Below are positions 8,991 through 20,200 of a stretch of 64,000 nt of DNA, piece by piece. Location: the NCBI GenBank assembly GCA_016126655.1, contig CP065955.1:1595001-1659000 (forward strand). Direction: 5' to 3'. Under the pieces are notes generated by a model. It worked only from the letters and a program-made list of their open reading frames with translations, ran no database searches and was not told where the DNA came from. Source of the stretch: Aerococcaceae bacterium zg-1292 (GTDB taxonomy: Bacteria > Bacillota > Bacilli > Lactobacillales > Aerococcaceae). A program made the translations under genes and the position numbers. Positions within the stretch are counted from its first letter, which is position 1. Each line of letters starts with the position of its first letter.

Positions 8991-10325
8991 ATGAAAAAAC
9001 AAATGAAAATCGTATTGCAAATGGGATCCGGTTATGGTGGAGAATTTAAAACATGGCGCTTGCCAGAAGCAAAAGCAGATGCTTACACTGACATGGACTA
9101 TTATGTCGAAATGGCGCAACTCGCAGAAAAAGGTAAACTTCATGCCCTTTTCATGGCAGATACACCAGCATTGGTTAATGATATTTCACGTGACACACCC
9201 ATGCACTCTATGGACCCATTAATCTTTATGACTTCTGTTGCACGTGCAACCAAACATATCGGACTAGTTGGAACTTTTTCAACGACTTTTAACGAACCGT
9301 ATAATTTAGCTCGTCATTTAAAAACATTAGATGTCATCAGCCATGGTCGAGTTGGCTGGAATGCTGTTACAACATCAACTCAAGCGACTGCAGCTAACTT
9401 CGGTACACGATTAATGAGCAGCCGTGACCGTTATGGCCGTGCACATGAAGTCATTGAAGCTGTGCAACGTTTATGGGGCTCTTGGGGTGAAGGTGCCTAT
9501 ATCCATGATAAAGAAACTGGACAATTTGCTGATATGTCTAAAATCAAACCTGTTCAATACAAAGGAGAATATATTCAAACAGAAGGTCCACTCCCTATTC
9601 CCCCTTCAAAACAAGGGCAACCGCCTATTTTCCAAGCAGGACCAAGTCCAGAAGGTATTCGTTTAGCAGGACGTTTTGCATCCGGTGTTTATGCTAATCC
9701 ATTTACGATTGAAGAAGCACGTGATTACCGTAATATCTTACGAGAAAGTGCCATCAAACACGGTCGTTCAGCAGATGACATCAATGTGTTTACCGGGTTC
9801 ATGTTTACCATTGCTGACACCAAAGAAGAAGCTCTAGCGCGTCGTCGTCAAGTGATGGCATTTGACCCACAAGAAACGACACAACGTTTGAATTACTTAT
9901 CAGCTATGGTAGGCATTAACTCAAATCGTTTTGATGGAGAAAAACCACTGCCTGAAGATGTTCGTGAAATGTTAGAAGCCAATTGGCAAGACCCACGTTC
10001 ACCACGAGCAGTCGAATTATTGAAAAACAGCTATTCGCCACTGGATACATTAGCAATGGGCGTCATTAACTATCACCCCGTCGTCGTTGGTACTGCCACT
10101 GATGTCGCTGATTTCTTACAGGAATGGTTCGAATCTGGCGCAACGGATGGTTTTTCAATCGTACCTGACTTATCTCATGACGGCGTACGTTCTTTTGTCG
10201 AGCAAGTCGTACCAATTCTACAAAAACGTGGCCTCTTTCATGACGATTATGAAGGTAACACTTTACGTGAGAACTTAGGTGTGAGCTATCAATACGGAGT
10301 TTTCAATGAAGATGTTTCGAATTAA
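8991..10325 (+). CDS. LLM-class flavin-dependent monooxygenase (NtaA/SnaA/DszA family)
   Basis: 444 residues. This family uses FMNH2 from a partner reductase to oxidise sulfonates, nitrilotriacetate or similar small molecules. Diagnostic segments are HALFMADTPALVND, IGLVGTFSTTFNEPYNLAR, LDVISHGRVGWNAVTTSTQA and PIFQAGPSPEGIRLAGRFA. AAGGAG precedes the start. The pairing with a flavin oxidoreductase under a TetR regulator suggests an inducible detoxification or scavenging unit; the substrate cannot be told from sequence. Confidence 0.88.
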   Translation: MKKQMKIVLQMGSGYGGEFKTWRLPEAKADAYTDMDYYVEMAQLAEKGKLHALFMADTPALVNDISRDTPMHSMDPLIFMTSVARATKHIGLVGTFSTTFNEPYNLARHLKTLDVISHGRVGWNAVTTSTQATAANFGTRLMSSRDRYGRAHEVIEAVQRLWGSWGEGAYIHDKETGQFADMSKIKPVQYKGEYIQTEGPLPIPPSKQGQPPIFQAGPSPEGIRLAGRFASGVYANPFTIEEARDYRNILRESAIKHGRSADDINVFTGFMFTIADTKEEALARRRQVMAFDPQETTQRLNYLSAMVGINSNRFDGEKPLPEDVREMLEANWQDPRSPRAVELLKNSYSPLDTLAMGVINYHPVVVGTATDVADFLQEWFESGATDGFSIVPDLSHDGVRSFVEQVVPILQKRGLFHDDYEGNTLRENLGVSYQYGVFNEDVSN

Positions 10326-10334
10326 TTAAAAATA

Positions 10335-10392
10335 TACCGGTATGTCGAGGCAATACTTATTTCATATTGCCACTCGGCATACCGGCTTTTTA
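10335..10392 (+). terminator. Terminator of the flavin oxidoreductase operon
   Basis: Long hairpin: CCGGTATG at 10337-10344 pairs with CATACCGG ending at 10385, with GGCAATA/TATTGCC inside, then CTTTTTAT. It lies 10 bases after the stop codon. Confidence 0.88.
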
Positions 10393-10638
10393 TTCATTAT
10401 AGTATTCAGCAAAACTTTACCTATAACAATTAGAAATGCTAGCTTTCGATGATAGTGGTAAAAATATAAAGGTCTAGCGATATCAATTCACCGAATATAC
10501 ATTCTGATAATGCAATTTGAATAAATGTGAGGCGATACGCAACATCTTCTTTATTCTAGACTCTATTTCTTACTTTGTAGCTCTGTGCAATAGCACAATA
10601 ACCACTTCCATAGCTCATCATTTTTATTAAATGATACC

Positions 10639-11043
10639 CTATTTCTTCTTGGTATAAGCTAAAGACTTAACTAATATTTCTTCTAATATCTCAATATTTA
10701 TGTCGGATAACTTATTCACATATACGCAACCAACTGCTTTTTTAATTTTACCTAGTTGATTTAACAATATTTCTCGTTCAGGAAAATCTTGCTCTAGGTA
10801 CAAGCTAATTTTGGCTTGCCGTGGAGCAAATGCAAGTAACGGTGCATCCCCCTCATGTCCTGAATCATACTTATAATGATACTGTCCAAATCCTATAATA
10901 CCAGGATACCATACGACCGCTTTCTCGTTAGACACTCTTTCAAATAATTCCAACAAATAATAGGCATCAGTCTTTTTGCGTTCTGAATTTAAACTTTCGA
11001 CGACTTCTTCGACAGATTGTCCAGTTGGTTCAAATTTAGGCAT
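10639..11043 (-). CDS. DUF1801 (YdhG-like) protein
   Basis: 134 residues matching the DUF1801 pattern: ELFERVSNEKAVVWYPGIIG, then GQYHYKYDSGHEGDAPLLAFAPRQAKISLYL, then GKIKKAVGCVYVNKLSDI. The family is widespread and of unclear function; some members resemble frataxin-like iron-binding folds. It stands alone, with its own 3' region (10394-10638) holding no other gene I can support. Confidence 0.8.
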   Translation of the reverse strand: MPKFEPTGQSVEEVVESLNSERKKTDAYYLLELFERVSNEKAVVWYPGIIGFGQYHYKYDSGHEGDAPLLAFAPRQAKISLYLEQDFPEREILLNQLGKIKKAVGCVYVNKLSDINIEILEEILVKSLAYTKKK

Positions 11044-11155
11044 AATATCCCTACTTTCAATTGAATATGTTTGTATACTTTATTGTTTTATTTACTATTC
11101 ATCTGTACATTGGACGCTTATCCTACAATGAAATCCTAGTTGATGCATTTTTACT

Positions 11156-11192
11156 AAAACGCCCCTTGAGATTATACCCAAGAGGCGTTTTT
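11156..11192 (-). terminator. Terminator of the adhesin gene
   Basis: On the minus strand AAACGCCTCTTGGG pairs with TCAAGGGGCGTTTT around a short loop, about 50 bases after the adhesin stop. The flanking A and T runs make it potentially bidirectional. Confidence 0.8.
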
Positions 11193-11240
11193 GCATAGGC
11201 GCTAATGTTAGATTAACACCCCATTGATTACGAATTCACA

Positions 11241-14200
11241 TTATGCTTCTTCGTCTTTTTTCTTATGACCACCTGCTACTAAACCGAGTCCAGCCAAGAT
11301 TGAAAATGCTGCTGCACTCCACATAATCATCGAATCAGATTCTCCGGTATTTGGAAGAACTGATGCTTTTTGAACAAATTCTTGTGATTGTTCATTTTGT
11401 TCTGTTGTTGATTGACCTGGTTCGCTTGGTTGCTCTGGGGCAACTGGCTTTTCAGTGTCACTCGGTTTCTCGCTGTCACCTAGTTCCTCAGTATCACCTG
11501 GTTCACTTGGTTCCCCTGGATTGCTTGGTCCTTCTGGATTACTTGGTCCTTCTGGATTACTTGGTCCTTCCGGATTACTTGGTTCTTCCGGATTACTTGG
11601 TCCTTCCGGATTACTTGGTTCTTCCGGATTACTTGGTTCTTCCGGATTACTTGGTTCTTCCGGATTACTTGGTTCTTCCGGATTACTTGGTCCTTCTGGA
11701 TTACTTGGTCCTTCTGGATTACTTGGTCCTTCTGGATTACTTGGTCCTTCCGGATTACTTGGCCCTTCCGGATTACTTGGTCCTTCCGGATTACTTGGTC
11801 CTTCTGGATTACTTGGTCCTTCCGGATTACTTGGTCCTTCTGGATTACTTGGTTCTTCCGGATTACTTGGTCCTTCCGGATTACTTGGTCCTTCCGGATT
11901 ACTTGGTCCTTCCGGATTACTTGGTTCTTCCGGATTACTTGGTTCTTCCGGATTACTTGGTCCTTCTGGATTACTTGGTCCTTCTGGATTACTTGGTCCT
12001 TCTGGATTACTTGGTCCTTCTGGATTACTTGGTCCTTCTGGATTACTTGGTTCTTCCGGATTACTTGGCCCTTCCGGATTACTTGGTCCTTCCGGATTAC
12101 TTGGTCCTTCCGGATTACTTGGTCCTTCTGGATTACTTGGTCCTTCTGGATTACTTGGTCCTTCCGGATTACTTGGTCCTTCTGGATTACTTGGTTCTTC
12201 CGGATTACTTGGTCCTTCCGGATTACTTGGTTCTCCTGGATTACTTGGTTCTCCTGAATCGTCTGTTCCTCCGGGTTCGCATGGGTCTACTGGTTCTTCG
12301 ACTTTTTTGTACACATACGTTACTTCAGTTGTACCCTCAACCACTTTACCAGTTTCATTACCTTTTGTTAATGCTGGCAATAACTCATATGTCATGCCAT
12401 CTTTGGTAATGGTTTGTGGTTTTTCGGTTTCATTTTCACCAGTGTTATATGATGTGCCGGTTGATGTTTCTGGGGTGTCAACTCTATCATCTGCGATAAC
12501 TTTACCTTCAGTATCAATGTAATGAACGATGACTTTACCTTTCACTTCTTTGTACACGTAAGTTACTTCGGTAATGCCCTCAGTCACTGTACCTGTTTCC
12601 GCACCTTGAGTTTTCTCTGGTATAAGTTCATATGTTTTGCCATCATTGGTCGTAATCGTTTCATGACGACTATCCGTTGTGTCGTACGGAGTATCAACTA
12701 AACTATCATCCATATCCACTTTATCATCTGCAATCTTATTACCTGCTTCATCCACATAATGGATGATAACATCTCCAGTTTTAGGTGCTTCTGGTGTTTG
12801 AGGTTCTTCAACTTTTTTGTACACATACGTTACTTCAGTTATACCCTCAACCACTTTACCTGTTTCATTACCTTTTGTTAATGCTGGCACTAATTCATAT
12901 GTCACGCCATCTTTGGTAATAGTTTGTGGTCTTTCGGTTTCGTTTTCACCAGTGTTATACTCTGTGCCGGTTGATGTTTCTGGGGTGTCAACTCTATCAT
13001 CTGCGATAACTTTACCTTCAGTATCAATGTAATGAACGATAACTTTACCTTTCACTTCTTTGTATACGTAAGTTACTTCGGTGTCTCCTTCAGTTACTTT
13101 GCCTTCTTCGTCACCTTTTGTTCTTTCTGGTATACGTTCATATGTTTTACCATCAGGTGTAGTGATTTTCTCTTGACGTTTGTCTTTTGTGTCATATGGT
13201 GTATCTACTGGTGATGAGGGTGTATCGACTACAGGGTCTTGAATGTCATTACCTTCTTCATCTTGGTAGTTAACAGTCACTGTACCTTCTTTGATGACTG
13301 GCTCAACTTTTTTGTACACATACGTTACTTCAGTTGTACCCTCAACCACTTTACCAGTTTCATTACCTTTTGTTAATGCTGGCAATAACTCATATGTCAT
13401 GCCATCTTTGGTAATGGTTTGTGGTCTTTCGGTTTCATTTTCACCAGTGTTATATGATGTGCCGGTTGATGTTTCTGGGGTGTCAACTCTATCATCTGCG
13501 ATAACTTTACCTTCAGTATCAATGTAATGAACGATGACTTTACCTTTCACTTCTTTGTACACGTAAGTTACTTCGGTAATGCCCTCAGTCACTGTACCTG
13601 TTTCCGCACCTTGAGTTTTCTCTGGTATAAGTTCATATGTTTTGCCATCATTGGTCGTAATCGTTTCATGACGACTATCCGTTGTGTCGTACGGAGTATC
13701 AACTAAACTATCATCCATATCCACTTTATCATCTGCAATCTTATTACCTGCTTCATCCACATAATGGATGATAACATCTCCAGTTTTAGGTGTTTCTGGT
13801 GTTTGAGGTTCTTCAACTTTTTTGTACACATACGTTACTTCAGTTGTACCCTCAACCACTTTACCAGTTTCATTACCTTTTGTTAATGCTGGCAATAACT
13901 CATATGTCACGCCGTCTTTGGTAATGATTTGTGGTCTTTCGGTTTCATTTTCACCAGTGTTATACTCTGTGCCGGTTGATGTTTCTGGGGTGTCAACTCT
14001 ATCATCTGCGATAACTTTACCTTCAGTATCAATGTAATGAACGATAACTTTACCTTTCACTTCTTTGTATACGTAAGTTACTTCGGTGTCTCCTTCAGTT
14101 ACTTTGCCTTCTTCGTCACCTTTTGTTCTTTCTGGTATACGTTCATATGTTTTGCCATCAGGTGTAGTGATTTTCTCTTGACGTTTGTCTTTGGTGTCAT

Positions 14201-17200
14201 ATGGTGTATCTACTGGTGATGAGGGTGTATCGACTACAGGGTCTTGAATGTCATTACCTTCTTCATCTTGGTAATTAACAGTCACTGTACCTTCTTTGAT
14301 GACTGGCTCAACTTTTTTATACACATACGTTACTTCAGTTGTACCCTCAGCCACTTTACCTGTTTCATTACCTTTTGTTAATGCTGGCAATAACTCATAT
14401 GTCACGCCGTCTTTGGTAATGATTTGTGGTCTTTCGGTTTCATTTTCACCAGTGTTATACTCTGTGCCGGTTGATGTTTCTGGGGTGTCAACTCTATCAT
14501 CTGCGATAACTTTACCTTTAGTATCAATGTAATGAACGATAACTTTACCTTTCACTTCTTTGTATACGTAAGTTACTTCGGTGTCTCCTTCAGTTACTTT
14601 GCCTTCTTCGTCACCTTTTGTTCTTTCTGGTATACGTTCATATGTTTTACCATCAGGTGTAGTGATTTTCTCTTGACGTTTGTCTTTTGTGTCATATGGT
14701 GTATCTACTGGTGATGAGGGTGTATCGACTACAGGGTCTTGAATGTCATTACCTTCTTCATCTTGGTAGTTAACAGTCACTGTACCTTCTTTGATGACTG
14801 GCTCAACTTTTTTGTACACATACGTTACTTCAGTTGTACCCTCAACCACTTTACCAGTTTCATTACCTTTTGTTAATGCTGGCAATAACTCATATGTCAC
14901 GCCATCTTTGGTAATGGCTTGTGGTTTTTCTGTTTCGTTTTCACCAGTGTTATACTCTGTGCCGGTTGATGTTTCTGGGGTGTCTACACGTGGCTCTTGT
15001 AAAACATTGCCCTCTGTGTCGATGTAATGGACTTCTACCTTACCTTTCACTTCTTTGTAAACATAAGTTACTTCAGTAATGCCCTCGGTCACTGTACCTG
15101 TTTCCGCACCTTGAGTTTTCTCTGGTACACGTTTATAGGTTTTACCATCTTCTGTAGTGATGATTTCTAGACGATTGTCAGTAGTATCATACGGTGTTTC
15201 AACCAGACTATCATCCGTATCTACTTTATCTTTAGCAATCTTATTACCTGCTTCGTCCACATAATGAACAATGACATCACCAGTCTTAGGTACTTGAGGT
15301 TCTTCAACTTTTTTGTAAATATAAGTGACTTCAGTAGTACCTGGAACCACTTTTCCTGTTTCATTACCTTTTGTAATTGCCGGTAATAATTCATAGGTTA
15401 CATCATCTTTAGTGATGGTTAAATGTTTGTGGTCTTCAGCAGTATCATAATCAATACCTGTTGACGTTTCTTCTGTATCAACTTCATCTGCAGCAATGGT
15501 ATTACCTTCAGTATCAATATAATGTACGATAACCTTACCTTTTACTTCTTTATAAACATACGTCACTTCGGTAGTGCCTGGAACCACTTTTCCTGTCTCG
15601 TTTCCACGAGTTTTATCTGGAATAATGTCATAAGTTTTACCATCTGGTGTGGTGATACGAGGCGTCTTGTTATCGGTCGTATTATAATCCGTGCCTGTGG
15701 ATGTTTCTTCTGTATCGGTCACTGGACTTTGGAGCATAGCTCCGGATTCGTCTTCGTAATTAACAATAACTTTTCCTTTAACTTCTCTATAGACATAGAT
15801 TACTTTGGTTTCACCTTCAACCACGGTACCTGTTTCCTTACCAACCGTTTTATCTGGAATAATATCATAGGTTTTACCATCATTTGTGGTAATTCTTTCT
15901 GGTTTACCCTCGTTATCCGTTGTGTCGTACGGTGTTCCAGTGGTTGATGCAGGAGTATCTGTTACCGAATCTTTGATAGGAGCCCCTTCTTCATCCACAT
16001 AGTTAATCACAACTGTACCTAAAACATCTGTCACTGTTGGTGTATATTTACCGGTTGCGGTCAATTCGTGAGTTTCACGCTCCGCATCGGTTGCGGTAAC
16101 TTTAACTGTCACATTAACACCTGAGGCAGCGCCTACATAATCAGCTTCTGGAGTAAAGGTAACTGTACCTGTTGCTGGATCAATTGTGTATGTTCCTTCG
16201 CCTTCTACAATTGCCGTTGTCTTACCATCTTCAAAAGTAAAGCTTGCCGTAGACCAGTCTGGTTTTGTACCATCAGGAGTGTTATCAGCTGTATTTAAAT
16301 CTGAAAAGCGTTCTGCTCCGGAAATGGATGTTTGGGTTTCACCTTTACGACCTGTTGTAGTGTCATCACTTGGACTTACAGCGTAAACCGTTGGTGTGTA
16401 AGTGGCTGTATCAGAGATAACTTCAGTACTTCCATCAGTCTTAGTTAATGTTGCCGATGCTTTAACAATAACGGGTGTTGCTGTACCGACAAAGTCAACT
16501 TCTGGGGTAAAGGTAATCACACCACTCGTCGCATCCAATGTATAAGACCCTTCACCTGGTACAGTTTTACTTTGTGAATCATCATCAAAGCTGTAAGTCA
16601 CTGCTGAAAGATTAGGTAATTCCTTCGTAACCGATGAAGTCATTGTTTCCGTTTGAGGTTGCCCTTTTACACCTGCAGAGATTTCATCCGGCGCCTCAAT
16701 AGCTACTTTCACTAAAACGACCTTGTAATGTTGGTCAACCGTTGAGTCATTATCGAAGACTTCTTTTCCATCGGTGAAATCTGTTGATTTTACAATGTAA
16801 CCTTGACCTTCAAATTCAGCTAATTTAGCCGCATAATCAAAGTCAATCGTTTCTTCAGGCTTGCCTGAATTCGTTGCTGTAGCTAGCTCTGTTTCCGTAC
16901 CATTATCCGCTTCAAAGACATATTGAATGTCTGCTTTTTGATAACGACGATAGACTATTTCACCACTAATATCATCACTAGAATTCAGTACTGTTTCAGC
17001 AGCATTCATTTCTGATACTTGATACCAACCGTCAAATTCACCTGTTACTGCTGGAATTGTTGCTATATTTTCAATGGTTGTTGTGCCGGAAGTCGTAACA
17101 ATACCATCAGCGCCCATTGTCGCTTTATTATCGGTTGTTTTGCTTGAAACGGGTGCAAAATCACCTTCAATCGTATTCACCACTTTACCAGTGACTAAGT

Positions 17201-20200
17201 TAACATGATATTTCTTAGGTGCTTTAAATGCGACTGTTTGCTCCACGTCTGCTACAACCGGTTTATCCGTTCCATTATCGTCAAAAACATAAGAAACTTT
17301 ACGTTTTGCAGTAGCGGTAGCATAGTAACTCTCTTCTTTATCGAGATTATCTTCAACAGGTGTTGTCTCTGGATAAGTATAGCCTTTATCCGTCTCAACT
17401 TCTGGCACTTCACTTGTACCTGGTGTTGGTGGTTCTGAAATTTCAGCAATCACCTGACGCAGACGGTAAACCACTGTATCATCATCAAAGTAGTATTGAA
17501 CTTTTTGACCAAGTACACCTGTATTATTCACTTCACCATCTTGCCAAGTCACTTTACCATTTTCAAGTGTTGTCGATGGGAAATCTGCTGCCAAGTCATA
17601 ACCTTTCGTTAATAGGTCATTGATAACTGTTTTATCAGCTTCTCCAAATCCGTCAATACTTGATGGGAAATCAGCTTGGTTCATCGTGTCTCTACCATCA
17701 TTATAAGTTTTCTTATACGCCAAAGGAACTCGCTGAATTACACCCGCTGCATCTTCATATTCTAACACAGTCTTAACAGTTGACTGTCCGATAATTGAAA
17801 TTTTTGGTGCTGTTGTCTGAGTTTCTTTGGTAACTTGCGGTTTATCATAACCATCCGCATTCACGATAAAGGATAGTCCTGCAGTTTTGTTCGCATCACT
17901 TGCGACAGTTGGATTTTCACCAGGAATCATAATTCGTCCAAATGAACTGTTACTCGATACCTTCGGTGACAATACATAAAGTGATTTCACTGTTGACCAA
18001 TCTGTAATCTTATCTGCCGTTACATACGTATTAGTAATTTGACTTAATGATGTCACATTAAGATTAGCCGGGCTAGTTGAATACAAAATAGTGTGCTCGC
18101 CTTTATAGTCTGTCGTCGCAGGACCTGTCATATAAAAATTATATTGGCTGCCAGTTTCTGTACGTGGTAAATTGATGTACCCTTGTACATTGGTTGATTC
18201 TGTCGACAATGCATTCACAATTGAGAATTCAAAGGCCATATCTGTAACGCCTTTATCGTCTGAAGTACCGATATTTTTGAAAATACCTTCATCTAGATTA
18301 CCTTGTGACATACCCGCTGGATAAAGTGCTGCCGCTTGTTGAATCGTCCAGTTAGATGACCAAATACGGTAAGTATTGTCCACATTTCCTTGAGTAATGT
18401 TAGAATCAAAATCTTTCAATGCAGAAACTTTCGTCTTCAACATATTCGTACTCGTTGTCGCGTAAATTTCCATTGGATAATTGCCGGTTACTGCCGTATT
18501 ATTGTTAGTCATATGAACTTGATTCGCATTCGCAGTAATATCAGTTGGGAAATAATAACCCGTTTGCTTGCTATAATCCACCTTAACCACTTGACGGGCA
18601 AAACCTTGACTATCCGTAATCGTATACGTTTCTACAGTCGGATTATCTTGGAATTTAGAGGTTGAGGCATCATAAGAGGTATGACGCGGTAACACATAAT
18701 AAAATGTTGGCTGCAACATTTCATGGGTCGTTTCATTAGGATTCGCCTCATTATAAACAGAAACATAACCAGCATTCGGCGTACCTGGAACTTTACTTCC
18801 TTGATAACGATAACCATTAATTGCTGCTTTTAAGTCATCAGCAGAAATAACTGTTTGTGTGGTCTTAGCTGTAACAAAGGTTTGTTTACCTGTTTGTGGA
18901 TCATTTAAGGTTGGTGATGTAATTGTAATTTGTGACGTTAACTCATCGCCGCCTTTAACGGGTGAGCCATCGTCATACGTTTTAGACACCGTACCTAAAA
19001 CTTCGAATTGATTTTTAACCCCATTCTTGTTATCTGCCTCTTTTGGCGGCTCCGTTTTTTCAGTCGCTCCGATTAGGTTTGGACGAAACTCGGCCGTACG
19101 AATTGCAGAATTGCCGGTACGCATAATAGTACCACCAGCATTTACCGTACCAGAAGATTGAGTACCATCTGCATAGGTTAAGGTATAACTATAAGAAGTT
19201 GTTGATGGTAATTCTGACGTTGTTGATGGAACTTTAATCCCTGTCGCATCTAAACCATTAGCTACTCCAATCGTTAAAATAGCATCACTTAAACTATATA
19301 TCGAGTTATTAGAAAAACTAAATGAGTTAACATAAGCTGGATCATTGGCTGTATTTTCATCTAACAAGAGTGTCGAACTAATTAATGCGTTCTCTGCACC
19401 TACACCAAGATTTCCTGTTGGTTGAATCGAATCTTTCCCACGTAGATTTTCTGTCCATGGACCCGTTGTGGCTTCAAGCGTCTTCGTCCCAGCATCATCC
19501 AGTTTTTGGACAATCGTAATCGGACGGTCTGCTGTAACGGTTGTATCTTGTTCAGGTGTTTCGCGGTCATAGCGTCCGACAATTTGATAACCTGGTTTAC
19601 CTTCCCAATTTTGGTCCCCTGAACCTTTTGGCACTGTGATAATAATGTCCGAACCTATTCCTCCAGGTTGTGAAATCGTCGTTTTATCACCAAAAGCATT
19701 TTTAGCCATTGTCGCTGCTTCATTTAATGTAAAACTTTCTGGCACTGGTACCGTAATTGTAGTTCCATAGTTAACTGAAGCATTAATTTTCGATGAAGGA
19801 TAGCCATCATCTTTGACACCATTTGGTTCATTGACATTCACGACATATGTATAATCTGTCTTAACGGCGACATATCTAGCTGTATTAGTACTTGGTGTCG
19901 TTCTGCTAGTATCTGGATTCATGCTAGGCTGAATTTGAGTCGTATACGTTTTACTTACAGAACCTAAATTATGTCCATCATTCGTATGTCCAGATAAGGT
20001 CACTGTACGTACAATATCACCTAAATCAGTCATCGGCTCCATTTGTTGTTTATAGTTATTTGTCTCAGATAAAACAATATTCTGCCTAACGGATGCTGTG
20101 GTTTCAATCTTATTGGTAATGTAATAAAAATTATCATCACTCGTTAACGTTGTCGTACCGATACCAGTTAATTTTTCAATATCACCATCTCTCAGTGAAT

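Noticed and set aside
11351-12522. Two 350-residue plus-strand frames opposite the adhesin wall spacer
   Set aside because: They are leucine/glycine-rich shadows of the 18-bp coding repeat, lack ribosome sites, and the minus-strand frame is a clear LPXTG protein.
12817-15027. A row of 60-78-residue plus-strand frames opposite MucBP repeats
   Set aside because: They recur only because the antisense of each MucBP repeat is open; periodicity equals that of the repeats.
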